Notes under the pieces: model-generated
What the model was told of the DNA's origin: nothing
Database searches by the model: none
The model's input: only the letters and a program-made list of their open reading frames with translations
Shown here: one piece after another, positions 7,770 to 17,758 of the stretch
Numbering within the stretch: the first letter of the stretch is position 1
Layout: each line of letters starts with the position of its first letter
Position numbers and translations under genes: made by a program
Origin: Streptomyces decoyicus
GTDB taxonomy: Bacteria; Actinomycetota; Actinomycetes; Streptomycetales; Streptomycetaceae
DNA length: 64,000 bases
Assembly: GCF_019880305.1 (NCBI RefSeq)
Contig: NZ_CP082301.1
Span: 1,178,001-1,242,000, forward strand
Direction: 5' to 3'

Positions 7770-8777
7770 CTAGGCAGCTCCGGGAGGCACAAGCTCGCCC
7801 TGCATCGCGTCGTTGGATTCGTTTTCCGCCTCTGGGCTCCGGGGCTGTTGCTTTCGACGGCGGGCGGTGGGCGAGGGGGTCGTGAGAACGGCGAGGCATG
7901 CGATGACGAGGGTGATGCCGGTCCAGCCGGCGGCGGGGAGGCGTTCTCCGACGACGAGGACGGCGAGTACGGCCGCGACGGCCGGTTCGAGCAGGGACAG
8001 GGTGGTGGCGGTGCTGGCGGGCAGGTGCGCGAGTCCCCAGCCGAACAGGGCGTAGCCGGCGAACATGGGGACCACCGCCATGTAGGCGCCGACGGCCGCG
8101 TTCGGCCAGGAGCCGACGAGCGGGGCTCCGGTGGCCAGGAGGACCGGCAGCAGGAGCAGGCCACCGAGCCCGAAGACGGCGCCCATCGCCGCACGGGAGG
8201 GAACCCCGCCGGTGATGAGTCGGTGCGCGGCCCAGGCGTAGAGGGCGTACGTGGTGGCGGCGACGAGGCCGAGGCCCACGCCGAGCAGCATGGCGGCCGT
8301 GGATGCCCCTGCCGTGGCCTGGCCTGCTTCGGCGACGCACAGCAGAACGGTGCCGAGGAGGCCCAGGGAGGCGGCGAGCATCCAGCGGCGCGTGAGACGC
8401 CGGCCGTCCACGACACGTTCGATCAGGGCGGAGGCGAGCGGGGCGGTCCCGATGGACACCACGGTGCCCACGGCCACTCCGGCCAGGTGCATGGAGCTGT
8501 AGAACGCCAGGGGATAGACCGCCACGGAGGCGGCGCCGAGGAGTACTACGCCGCGCTGCTCGCGCAGGCCGGGCGTGTGGCGCGCGACCTGCGGGGCGGC
8601 GACGAGGGCTTGGAGAATTCCGCCCAGGCCCATGGCGACGGACCCGATGGCGAGCGCGCTCACCTCCGGGGCGAACGTGGCCGCCGTGCCCGTCGTGCCC
8701 CAGAGGACGGAGGCCACCAGCACACACAGCGCACCCATCCCCGCCGCGGACCGGCGGGGATGGGTGGGCCGCTTCAC
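7770..8777 (-). CDS. EamA-family (DMT) transporter
   Basis: This 335-aa membrane protein has about ten hydrophobic segments and the duplicated EamA architecture. Landmarks are SVLWGTTGTAATF in the first helix and LEPAVAAVLAVLVVGERL in the penultimate repeat. A charged cytoplasmic tail rich in R, K and E follows. The GTG start overlaps the stop of the upstream TetR gene by 4 nt (GTGA), so regulator and transporter are one operon. Family members export amino acids, metabolites or drugs; the substrate is unknown. I infer repression by the TetR partner through the palindrome at 9391-9412. Confidence 0.88.
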   Translation of the reverse strand: MKRPTHPRRSAAGMGALCVLVASVLWGTTGTAATFAPEVSALAIGSVAMGLGGILQALVAAPQVARHTPGLREQRGVVLLGAASVAVYPLAFYSSMHLAGVAVGTVVSIGTAPLASALIERVVDGRRLTRRWMLAASLGLLGTVLLCVAEAGQATAGASTAAMLLGVGLGLVAATTYALYAWAAHRLITGGVPSRAAMGAVFGLGGLLLLPVLLATGAPLVGSWPNAAVGAYMAVVPMFAGYALFGWGLAHLPASTATTLSLLEPAVAAVLAVLVVGERLPAAGWTGITLVIACLAVLTTPSPTARRRKQQPRSPEAENESNDAMQGELVPPGAA

Positions 8778-9379
8778 AGCCGGTCCAGCAAGGCCGCCGC
8801 CATGGAGCGGGCGTGCCGGACGCGCTCGCCGTCGCCTTCGAGGCCGGCGCGGGCCATCGCGCCCTCCAGGAGGAAGGCAAGGTGCTCGGCCGTCGTGTGC
8901 GCCTCGTCGGGGCGGTCGGGCAGAAGCTGCTCCAGGTGACCGGCGATCAGCCGCTCGACCTCCTCTTTGTGGGCACGGACCACGGCCCGGCCCTCGTCTC
9001 CGGCCGGCAGCTCGGCGGCGGCGTTGAGGAGGCCGCAGCCGCGGAACCCGTACTCGTAGGCGAACGCCGCGTGGTCGGCGTAGGCGTCGAAGACCGCCAG
9101 AACACCGTCACGCGGCCCCTGCGCCTGCGCCAGTCGCGCCCGGTACAGGTCGAGCCACTCCTCATGCCGGGCGTCCAGGTAGGCCCCGACCAGGTCGGCC
9201 TTGGAGGAGAAGTTGTTGTAAAGGCTCATCTTCGCGACACCGGCCTCAGCCGTGATCGTGTCGATGCCGGTCGCCGCCACACCGTCGGCGTAGAAACGGC
9301 GGGCTGCCGCCGCGAGCAGCCGCTCCCGTGCCGGACGCCGCCGACCGCCGCCCGTCGCCCTTCCTGCGGTCTCGCTCAT
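8774..9379 (-). CDS. TetR-family transcriptional regulator of the EamA exporter
   Basis: This 201-aa TetR regulator has an N-terminal HTH (residues about 15-65), including GVAATGIDTITAEAGVAKMS and LYNNFSSKADLV. The helical ligand-binding domain follows. The start MSETAGRATG was chosen because longer frames read back through the operator. It is translationally coupled to the EamA transporter. A GGTAGGT-type inverted repeat directly precedes it, so autoregulation is likely. Confidence 0.88.
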   Translation of the reverse strand: MSETAGRATGGGRRRPARERLLAAAARRFYADGVAATGIDTITAEAGVAKMSLYNNFSSKADLVGAYLDARHEEWLDLYRARLAQAQGPRDGVLAVFDAYADHAAFAYEYGFRGCGLLNAAAELPAGDEGRAVVRAHKEEVERLIAGHLEQLLPDRPDEAHTTAEHLAFLLEGAMARAGLEGDGERVRHARSMAAALLDRL

Positions 9380-9390
9380 CACAGTCCAAA

Positions 9391-9412
9391 CTAGGTAGGT
9401 AGGTCTACCTAG
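9391..9412. promoter_or_regulatory. Inverted repeat, probable TetR operator
   Basis: CTAGGTAG at 9391-9398 is mirrored by CTACCTAG at 9405-9412. A nested TAGGT-N2-ACCTA element lies in the centre. It sits 12 bp before the TetR start codon, the usual place for an autoregulatory operator. Confidence 0.65.
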
Positions 9413-9555
9413 CTTAGCCGAGCGGCGGAAATCGCGAAAGAGGAGCCACGCCCCTGCGGCGCTCACCGGCCGGCTACGGCGCTCAGCAACAGGCGGGGCG
9501 AGGTTCACCCTTCCGTGTGCTGCGCCCTAATTCGAACATGTGATGCAATCTGGGA

Positions 9556-9807
9556 GTGACGCCTTACGCCTTCCCCGACGACCTCCTGCGGGCCCAGCGC
9601 GACTGGTACACCGCGTACCGGCAGCTCGCCCAGGAGGAGAACCCTTCCCAGACCACGGTCCTGCGCCGCACGCTCCAGCGGCTCTCCGTCCGGATCGCCA
9701 CACACCCGTACTGGGCGACCATCCCCGGCCGGGCCCCGGCTGCCCGGATGGCGCTCAAGCAGCAGACCTGGGAGCCGGAGCAAGAACCTGAAGAGGCCCG
9801 ACGGTGA
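9556..9807 (+). CDS. Small hypothetical protein coupled to a LexA-like gene
   Basis: This 83-aa basic/acidic protein starts at a GTG (MTPYAFPDDLLRAQRDWY). No membrane or signal segment is visible and I do not recognise the family with certainty. Its stop overlaps the GTG of the next gene by 4 nt, so the two are an operon. Small Trp-containing proteins of this size next to LexA-like DNA-binding proteins are frequent in Streptomyces accessory DNA; any function is unknown. Confidence 0.7.
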   Translation: MTPYAFPDDLLRAQRDWYTAYRQLAQEENPSQTTVLRRTLQRLSVRIATHPYWATIPGRAPAARMALKQQTWEPEQEPEEARR

Positions 9808-10016
9808 CCGCCTACGTGACCGAAACCCAGGAGCGGATCGCGCGGGCGCTGCGCGAGCTGACCGACGGCGCCGGGTATCCGCCGTCGATACGGGAGATCG
9901 CGGGCGCGGTCGGACTGTCCGGCTCGACGGTCGCCTACCACCTACGAGCTCTGGAGCGCCACGGGATCGTCAGCCACACCCCGCACCGCAGCCGCTCGTA
10001 CCAGATACGGCGATAG
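9804..10016 (+). CDS. LexA-type winged-helix DNA-binding protein, lacking protease domain
   Basis: This 70-aa protein consists only of the LexA N-terminal DNA-binding domain. It carries YPPSIREIAGAVGLSGSTVAY and then LRALERHGIVSH, which closely match the LexA recognition helix and wing. No autocleavage (S24) domain follows, as the reading frame ends after YQIRR. It is coupled to the preceding small gene. It could be a mobile-element-derived regulator; binding to SOS-type boxes is possible but not shown. Confidence 0.78.
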   Translation: MTAYVTETQERIARALRELTDGAGYPPSIREIAGAVGLSGSTVAYHLRALERHGIVSHTPHRSRSYQIRR

Positions 10017-10106
10017 ACGAGACGGGGCCGCGTCCGGCTCGTCTCGCGGCATGGCCGCGCGGCCGGACACCACCCAACTCCCCATGCGGATAGGCCACCA
10101 AGACGG

Positions 10107-10340
10107 TGGCTGGAGCATTTCTATCTCGCCCCAAGGGTCCAGGGCCGGGGACTCGGTTCGGCCGTCCTGCGCACGCTGCTGGAGCGGACCGATGCCGACG
10201 GCCTGCTCGTCCGCCTGAACGTCCTCCAGAGCAGCGCCGCCCGGCAGCTGTACGAGCGCCACGGGTTCACTGTGGAGGTTCAGGACCCGATCGACATCTA
10301 CATGGTGCGACTGCCGGGCGCGGGCGCCCTCGGAACGTGA
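10107..10340 (+). pseudogene. GNAT acetyltransferase, C-terminal fragment
   Basis: From 10107 the frame reads WLEHFYLAPRVQGRGLGSAV, the acetyl-CoA-binding motif A of GNAT enzymes. The typical AARQLYERHGF motif B follows, and it ends at a stop at 10338-10340. The N-terminal half of the family is missing, there is no start codon with a ribosome site, and the upstream in-frame text does not resemble the family. I read it as a decayed gene. Confidence 0.65.
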
Positions 10341-10385
10341 AGAGGTAAACGGGCCTTCAGGGTGCCGTCTACGGCCGTGCAGGCA

Positions 10386-10544
10386 TCACTGGGTGAGGAT
10401 GGTGATCGTTCCGGTGCCGCCTGCTCGTTGGTTGGCGGCCTCGGCCTCTTGGTAGGTGACGTAGTGACGAATGGTGCCGTCGGGCAGGTTCAATTGGTAG
10501 CCGACGATGGTCTGAGGGACTCCCCCGCCGCAATTGCATGGCAT
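10386..10544 (-). CDS. Small phage-like protein (DUF7196-type)
   Basis: This 52-aa protein is MPCNCGGGVPQTIVGYQLNL followed by a short Tyr/Thr-rich tail ending TITILTQ. The Cys-Gly-rich start and size resemble short actinophage-type proteins annotated as DUF7196. AAGGACC lies upstream of the ATG as a ribosome site. Its neighbour on the same strand side is DUF1360-like, also common in actinophages. I infer a prophage-derived origin. Confidence 0.6.
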   Translation of the reverse strand: MPCNCGGGVPQTIVGYQLNLPDGTIRHYVTYQEAEAANQRAGGTGTITILTQ

Positions 10545-10631
10545 GACTGTGGTCCTTTCGCGCTGTGCGTTTTCGGTTCTTCGGCGCCCCGTGAGGCACC
10601 GCTCAACGGACAGGTGTGAAGGCGCTGGTGG

Positions 10632-10928
10632 TCAGTCCAGCCACCGTGAAGCGACTCCGGCCAGGTAGGAGAGCGTCAGAGCGGTCGCCGGCCCCTGGAA
10701 CCACGGAGAGCCGCCCAAGCAGGAGGCGTACAAAGCTGTGGGCATGGCGACCCAGATGCTCGTGCACCATCCGCAGCTGACCAGATATGCGGCTCGGGAG
10801 TCGTCACCGAAGTGAGCGCCGATCCATGATCTGAACCCCGCCGCCAGCGTGTCCTTGGTGAGGAAACGGGTGACGCGGCACGTGACGCCGAGGGCAAGAA
10901 GGAATGCGGCAAGGCTCATGGAAACCAT
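10632..10928 (-). CDS. DUF1360-like membrane protein
   Basis: This 98-aa protein has two to three hydrophobic segments: an N-terminal helix after MVSMSLAAFLLALGVTCRV, a central CGWCTSIWVAMPTALYASC segment and a C-terminal ALTLSYLAGVASRWL segment. The RFLTKDTLAAGFR stretch and the paired cysteines match DUF1360 proteins known from actinophages and Streptomyces. I chose the ATG at 10928 because GGAGAG lies 4 nt upstream; a longer frame to 11021 lacks such a site. Function is unknown. Confidence 0.65.
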   Translation of the reverse strand: MVSMSLAAFLLALGVTCRVTRFLTKDTLAAGFRSWIGAHFGDDSRAAYLVSCGWCTSIWVAMPTALYASCLGGSPWFQGPATALTLSYLAGVASRWLD

Positions 10929-11023
10929 CCACTCTCCGACGGGTTCAATACGGGGTGGCGCGGGCTCGGCGGGCACCCGGATGGTGCTGGATACGTCTGA
11001 CCGGCCGCCTGGCCGCTCCACAC

Positions 11024-11100
11024 GGGGCCTGGGGACTGCGGCTCCGCGCGGGGCCTTGGGGCTGCGGCTCCGCCCGGGGCCTTGGGGCTGCGAGAGCCGC
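11024..11100. repeat. Tandem GC-rich repeat
   Basis: A unit of about 26-27 bp (GGGGCCTTGGGGCTGCGGCT then CCGCCC) occurs about three times with small changes. It lies in a stretch with no gene between the DUF1360-like gene and the Ig-repeat gene. Such repeats are typical non-coding filler in Streptomyces. Confidence 0.55.
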
Positions 11101-11250
11101 TCTGCTGTCCCGGGGCCGACAGGCAGAGGGAGTCATCGGCCCCGGGCCTCACCCATGAGCCGTCCACGCGCCGGCAGCCGGGGGTCTTCCACCCCCGGTC
11201 TCCGTCCTGCCGGCGGCGTGGAGCCGGGTGGCCCACCGGTAAGTTTGAGG

Positions 11251-11287
11251 GGGCTGTCCCCCGTCCTTCCACGACGGGGGACAGCCC
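11251..11287. terminator. Strong hairpin terminator after the Ig-repeat gene
   Basis: GGGCTGTCCCCCGTC (11251-11265) and GACGGGGGACAGCCC (11273-11287) form a perfect 15-bp stem with a 7-nt loop. It lies downstream of the minus-strand Ig-repeat gene. Confidence 0.75.
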
Positions 11288-11408
11288 TTGAGGGACGGGC
11301 CGCTTACCGGACGGCCCTCAGGTCAGGGGCGGCACTGCGTGAACCCGACCTGTGCGTGCGTACCGCAGGCGCCCGTCACGCCGCCCCGGCCGATCGGGCG
11401 CCGACGGG

Positions 11409-13463
11409 TCACGCCGGCGGGAAGCAGGGCGCCAGGGTGCCGGTCGCCTGGACCGTGGCGCCGCCGACGGTGGCAACCGCCGTGTAGCTGCTGGCGCTGA
11501 TCTGGAGCAGGGACAGACCGGCGTTGAGGGTGGCGACCCCGGCGGCGTTGGTCACCGCCGTGCCCACCGGCAGGCCCGAGACGTAGAACGTGACCGTGAC
11601 TCCCGCTTGCGCCGGCGTGAGGGTGGCCTTCAACGTCGCCGTGAACAGGCTCGGCACCGGGAAGGGCAGGTTGAATCGCCAGCAGGCGGGCGACGCCTGC
11701 AACGTGGGGCTCGTCGGCCCGCTCACGGTGATGGTGAGGGGGAGGGAGACGACGCCGGTGCACGCGCATGCGGTGCCGGCCGGCGCGGTGACCGTGGCAG
11801 TCACCGTGGCGCTCCCAGCCGTGTTGAAGGTCAGCGAACCGGACGCGATTCCGGCCGCGTTGGTGGTGACGGTCACAGGGGCCGCACCACCGGTGAAGGT
11901 CACCGAGGCGCCCGCGACCGGCAGACCGTTGCAGGTCACCACAGCGGTCACGGAGGTCGGCTGGCCGACGATCACCGGCCCGACCACCGGCTGGACCACC
12001 ACCAGACAGGACGACTGCGCACCCACGGTGATGGTGATGGGGGCGGAGACGACGCCGGTGCACGTGCAGGCACCGCCGGCCGGTGCGGTGACGGTGGCGG
12101 TGACCGTGGCGGTCCCGGCGGTATTGAAGGTCAGCGAACCGGTCGCGATACCGAGTGCGTTGGTGGTGACCGTCACCGGAGCCGCACCACCATTGAAGGT
12201 GACCGAGGCACCCGAGACCGGCAGACCGTTGCAGGTCACCACAGCGGTCACGGACGTCGGCTGGCCGACGATCACCGGCCCGACCACCGGCTGGACCACC
12301 ACCAGACAGGACGACTGCGCACCCACGGTGATGGTGATGGGCCCGGAGACGACGCCGGTGCACGTGCAGGCACCGCCGGCCGGCCCAGTGACCGTGGCCG
12401 TCACCGTGGCGGTCCCAGCAGTGTTGAAGGTCAGCGAACCGGACGCGATACCGGCCGCGTTGGTGGTGACGGTGACGGGAGCCGCACCTCCGTTGAAGGT
12501 GACCGAGGCGCCCGCGACCGGCAGACCGTTGCACAGCACCACAGCGGTCACGGACGTCGGCTGACCGACCACCGTCGGCCCTGCCGGCAGCAGCAGCACC
12601 TGGCAGGAAGGCTGCGCAGCCACGGTGATGGTGATGGGCCCGGAGACGACGCCGGTGCACGTGCAGGCACCGCCGGCCGGCCCAGTGACCGTGGCCGTCA
12701 CCGTGGCGGTCCCAGCCGTGTTGAAGGTCAGCGAACCGACGGCGATACCGAGCGCGTTGGTGGTGACCGTCACCGGAGCCGCACCACCATTGAAGGTGAC
12801 CGAGGCACCCGAGACCGGCAGACCGTTGCACAGCACCACAGCGGTCACGGACGTCGGCTGACCGACGATCACCGGCCCCACCACCGGCTGGACCACCACC
12901 GAGCAGGTAGGCAGGGGCGGCACGATGACGGTGATGGGCGCCAGCGTGCAGGCGGCGCAGGACCCGGCGGCCGGAGTGAAGCTGACGCTCACTGTCTGGC
13001 CTGCGGTCAGCGCCACACCCAGGCTGGTCGGCACCACCACGCCGTTGATCACGGTGGCGGTGACCGTGGCCCCGCCGGGAAGGGTGTAGGTCAGTGTTCC
13101 GTTGATGGAGGCGAGGCCGCCGCTACAGGTGATGACGGTGGCGGCAGTTGTGAGCCCCCCGAGTGGGGTGGTCAGCGTCGTGGTCAGCGTTCCGGCCGGC
13201 GCCGGGGTGACGGTCACCGTGCCGTTCTCAGCACCCACGACGGCGCTTGCGGCGTCGAGGTACACCACCGAAACCGTCTGGGCTCCGGACCCGACGGCCG
13301 TGAACGTGGCCGGCCCGGCCGCACCGGCGACGACCGGCAGCGTCTGTGCGGGCGCACCGTCATAGGTGAAGACCGCTTGAGTGGCCGTGGCGGGGGCGCC
13401 GGTGGCGCTGACGATGAATGTCTGGCACGCCGCGACCGTGGTGGGAACGATGAGTACTGCCAT
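11409..13463 (-). CDS. Ig-like (Big) repeat protein with near-identical tandem domains
   Basis: A 684-aa protein is built almost entirely of Ala, Thr, Val and Gly. After two divergent N-terminal Ig-like units come four units of about 100 aa that are near-identical. Each contains VGQPTSVTAVV, a CNGLPV turn, GGAAPVTVTTN, GSLTFNTAGTATVTATVT and a CTCTGVVS ending. A last Ig-like unit ends in PCFPPA. Each repeat has four Cys, which suggests disulfides and an extracytoplasmic site. The chosen start MAVLIVPTTVAACQ has no classical signal peptide; a frame extension to 13622 adds no obvious one. It resembles bacterial adhesin or phage-structural Ig repeats. The role is unknown. Confidence 0.8.
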   Translation of the reverse strand: MAVLIVPTTVAACQTFIVSATGAPATATQAVFTYDGAPAQTLPVVAGAAGPATFTAVGSGAQTVSVVYLDAASAVVGAENGTVTVTPAPAGTLTTTLTTPLGGLTTAATVITCSGGLASINGTLTYTLPGGATVTATVINGVVVPTSLGVALTAGQTVSVSFTPAAGSCAACTLAPITVIVPPLPTCSVVVQPVVGPVIVGQPTSVTAVVLCNGLPVSGASVTFNGGAAPVTVTTNALGIAVGSLTFNTAGTATVTATVTGPAGGACTCTGVVSGPITITVAAQPSCQVLLLPAGPTVVGQPTSVTAVVLCNGLPVAGASVTFNGGAAPVTVTTNAAGIASGSLTFNTAGTATVTATVTGPAGGACTCTGVVSGPITITVGAQSSCLVVVQPVVGPVIVGQPTSVTAVVTCNGLPVSGASVTFNGGAAPVTVTTNALGIATGSLTFNTAGTATVTATVTAPAGGACTCTGVVSAPITITVGAQSSCLVVVQPVVGPVIVGQPTSVTAVVTCNGLPVAGASVTFTGGAAPVTVTTNAAGIASGSLTFNTAGSATVTATVTAPAGTACACTGVVSLPLTITVSGPTSPTLQASPACWRFNLPFPVPSLFTATLKATLTPAQAGVTVTFYVSGLPVGTAVTNAAGVATLNAGLSLLQISASSYTAVATVGGATVQATGTLAPCFPPA
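11725..12921. repeat. Four tandem 300-bp direct repeats inside the Ig-repeat gene
   Basis: Units begin near 11725, 12025, 12325 and 12622, giving spacings of 300, 300 and 297 bp. The units are highly similar at DNA level, including many synonymous sites. This indicates recent duplication or gene conversion. Confidence 0.85.
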
Positions 13464-13925
13464 GGGGAAGCCCCTTTGAGGAGAATTGGGTATGGGGCTG
13501 CCACGGCGGCTACGACACATGGCGCAGCTCGCGATTCCACCTGCCGGGGTGCCCAATAGCGCAACAACGATCCGCCAAAAGACCGCTGCTCGACTCCCCG
13601 ACAGAGGATGGGCACCCCACAATCGGTACGACCATTAGAGCCACGGCGGTGGCTGTGGGCCATACCCGCTTCCCGGATTCCCCCGTACGGCAGAGCGCGC
13701 GTGGTGAGGCGGCATAAACTCCCGTGCGGATAACCCGCGTTGTACCCACGTTCACCCCGGCGCGCACGACCGTCGGCCGCTCAACCGCCCTGGGTCCTGG
13801 CAACCGCGCGCATCAGAGCTGCCCGGCCGCGCGCGCCGCTGCCGGTGCCGGGAGAGCGAGCGCGAGGGCCGCCGCACACAGGAGTGCCACGAGGTGAGCG
13901 CCGTGGCCGGGCCGCGCGGGCCGGT
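13464..13925. other. Intergenic region upstream of the Ig-repeat gene
   Basis: No convincing full gene is seen. The promoter and ribosome site (AAGGGG) of the Ig-repeat gene lie at the left end. On the minus strand around 13815-13910 a hydrophobic Ala/Leu-rich frame could be the end of a lost membrane protein, but it has no recognisable start. Confidence 0.4.
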
Positions 13926-14342
13926 TCAGGTGCGGGCGCAGTCGGGGCAGCGGCCCCGGTAGGTCATCTCCACCTCGGAGATGGTGAAGCCGAACCGTTC
14001 GGAGGCGGGCAGATCGGCCAGTGGATCGCCGCCGGGGTGGACGTCGCGCACGACGCCGCAGCCGGAGCAGACCAGGTGCTGGTGGGGGCGGTGGGCGTTC
14101 GGGTCGTAGCGCTTGGCGCGGCCGTCGGTGGCCACCTCGCTCACCTCGCCGAGCGAGACCAGTTCGCCGAGGGTGTTGTAGACGGTCGCGCGCGAGATCT
14201 CCGGCAGCCGGGCGGCGGCGCGCGCGAGCACCTCGTCCGCGGTGAGGTGGACGTGCTCGCCGTCGAGTACCTCGGCGACCACTCGGCGCTGGACGGTCAT
14301 CCGCCAGCCACGTCGGCGCAGCCGGTCCCGCAGGTCACTCAT
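13926..14342 (-). CDS. Fur-family peroxide/metal-responsive regulator
   Basis: This 138-aa Fur-family protein has a winged-helix N-terminus (RMTVQRRVVAEVL, then EISRATVYNTLGELV) and the metal-binding HRPHQHLVCSGCG and C-terminal CPDC motifs. Two CxxC pairs mark a structural zinc site. In Streptomyces such proteins (CatR/FurA type) repress catalase genes under peroxide-free conditions. It is divergent from a catalase remnant and upstream of katG, with a TGGACTTAGTCCA box in between. I infer that it controls katG. The start at 14342 was chosen; an in-frame start at 14357 is possible. Confidence 0.88.
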   Translation of the reverse strand: MSDLRDRLRRRGWRMTVQRRVVAEVLDGEHVHLTADEVLARAAARLPEISRATVYNTLGELVSLGEVSEVATDGRAKRYDPNAHRPHQHLVCSGCGVVRDVHPGGDPLADLPASERFGFTISEVEMTYRGRCPDCART

Positions 14343-14408
14343 GCCCCCCAGCCTCACTGTGCGTCGTCCGACGGATGAATCCGTACGGATCTGGTTGGTG
14401 TATTGACT

Positions 14409-14421
14409 TGGACTTAGTCCA
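14409..14421. promoter_or_regulatory. Fur/PerR-type operator box
   Basis: TGGACTTAGTCCA is a perfect inverted repeat (TGGACT-T-AGTCCA) in the divergent region between fur and the catalase remnant. TTGAC overlaps it on the left (14404-14408), as in Streptomyces Fur-regulated catalase promoters. Control of both directions is inferred. Confidence 0.7.
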
Positions 14422-14476
14422 TCGTAGGATCGGTTCCGGCGACAGCCAAGGGACAGGACAACAGCAGGGAAAGCCC

Positions 14477-14746
14477 GTGACCGTTCAGGAGACGGGTCCG
14501 CTCACCACCGAATCCGGTGCCCTGGTCGCGGACCACCAGAACAGCGAGCAGGCGGGCGTCAGCAGCCCGGCGCCGGTCCAGGACCAGGTCCTGCTGGAGC
14601 AGCTTGCCCACCTCACCCGCGAGCGCGTCGGCCCCGCGCGCGACACCGGCGCCTGGGCGGACACCGCCCCGACGCCAAGAGGCCGCCTCCGGGATGCGCG
14701 ATCGGGTATGCCGTATTTCCCTTCGAGCCATGTCATCCGCGCATGA
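14477..14746 (+). pseudogene. Monofunctional catalase (KatA-type), N-terminal fragment
   Basis: From GTG 14477 the frame reads VQETGPLTTESGALVADHQN, then QNSEQAGVSSPAPVQDQVLL and LEQLAHLTRERV, the conserved N-terminus of clade-3-type catalases. After about residue 50 the similarity stops. The frame runs into unrelated sequence and ends at 14746, so the haem-binding and catalytic parts are gone. The intact Fur gene and its operator lie directly upstream, which is the normal context of katA. Confidence 0.75.
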
Positions 14747-14799
14747 GGTCCCTCGCTCGCGCACCGCGGCGCGATGCGTTCCGCATCGCACCGGTCCAC

Positions 14800-17280
<2,481 letters not shown>

Positions 17281-17287
17281 TCATGAC

Positions 17288-17366
17288 GTCCGGGTCGGCC
17301 CGTACCGGCCGGCCCGGACACTCTCCGTCCGAAGGGCCGGTGGCGCGGTATCGCGGCACCGGCCCT
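17288..17366 (+). terminator. Two hairpins after katG
   Basis: GTCCGGGTCGGCC (17288-17300) pairs with GGCCGGCCCGGAC (17307-17319) with one mismatch. A second stem of AGGGCCGGTG (17333-17342) and CACCGGCCCT (17357-17366) has an inner CGCG/CGCG extension. They form a tandem terminator for katG and may serve the convergent fragment at 17393. Confidence 0.65.
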
Positions 17367-17392
17367 CCGGACTGCCGGGCTCGTCTTCCGCC

Positions 17393-17596
17393 CTACCGGG
17401 CGCGGAGGAACTCAACCGCGGCCAGCACCTCGTCGACGTGCCCGGGGGCGCGAAGGTCGAGCCGGTGCCACGAGGCTCCGGGAAGGCTGCCGGGCCGGGA
17501 ACAGTACGTCGCGGCCGTCTCCCAGCCCGCAGTCGTCGCCTGGCGCACGAGTTCCGTCCCCAGGAACCCGCTGCCGCCGATGATCAGGACCTTCAT
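17393..17596 (-). pseudogene. Sugar-nucleotide reductase (RmlD/epimerase type), N-terminal fragment
   Basis: The frame starts MKVLIIGGSGFLGTELVRQA, the Rossmann GxxGxxG of dTDP-4-dehydrorhamnose-reductase-type proteins. It stops after 67 aa, whereas the family needs about 280-300. The end EFLRAR shows no further family motif. I read it as a truncated gene, though a short expressed protein cannot be excluded. Confidence 0.6.
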
Positions 17597-17758
17597 GGCG
17601 CCCTACGGTAGGACAGCTCCGCTCCGCCCGGGGACCGGTTGCCCCGGCTTCCGCACAGCAAGGCGGCGAAGACCGCCACCCCTTACGTGCCCGGCTCCCC
17701 CTCGCAAGCGCCTTCCTCCGGTCCACCGGACGGAGAAGTACCGGCTCGCCGGCCGGGC

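Noticed and set aside
7360..8880. Long minus-strand frame of 506 codons over the EamA gene
   Set aside because: It covers two real genes in another frame and reads as Arg/Pro-rich filler.
11725..12921. Repeat array considered as CRISPR
   Set aside because: Units are 300 bp, contiguous and coding, without short spacers or cas genes.
11352..13559. A 735-codon plus-strand frame over the Ig-repeat gene
   Set aside because: It is made of Arg/Gly/His/Asp repeats that mirror the tandem DNA repeats. The minus-strand frame gives coherent Ig-like domains and has a ribosome site and terminator.
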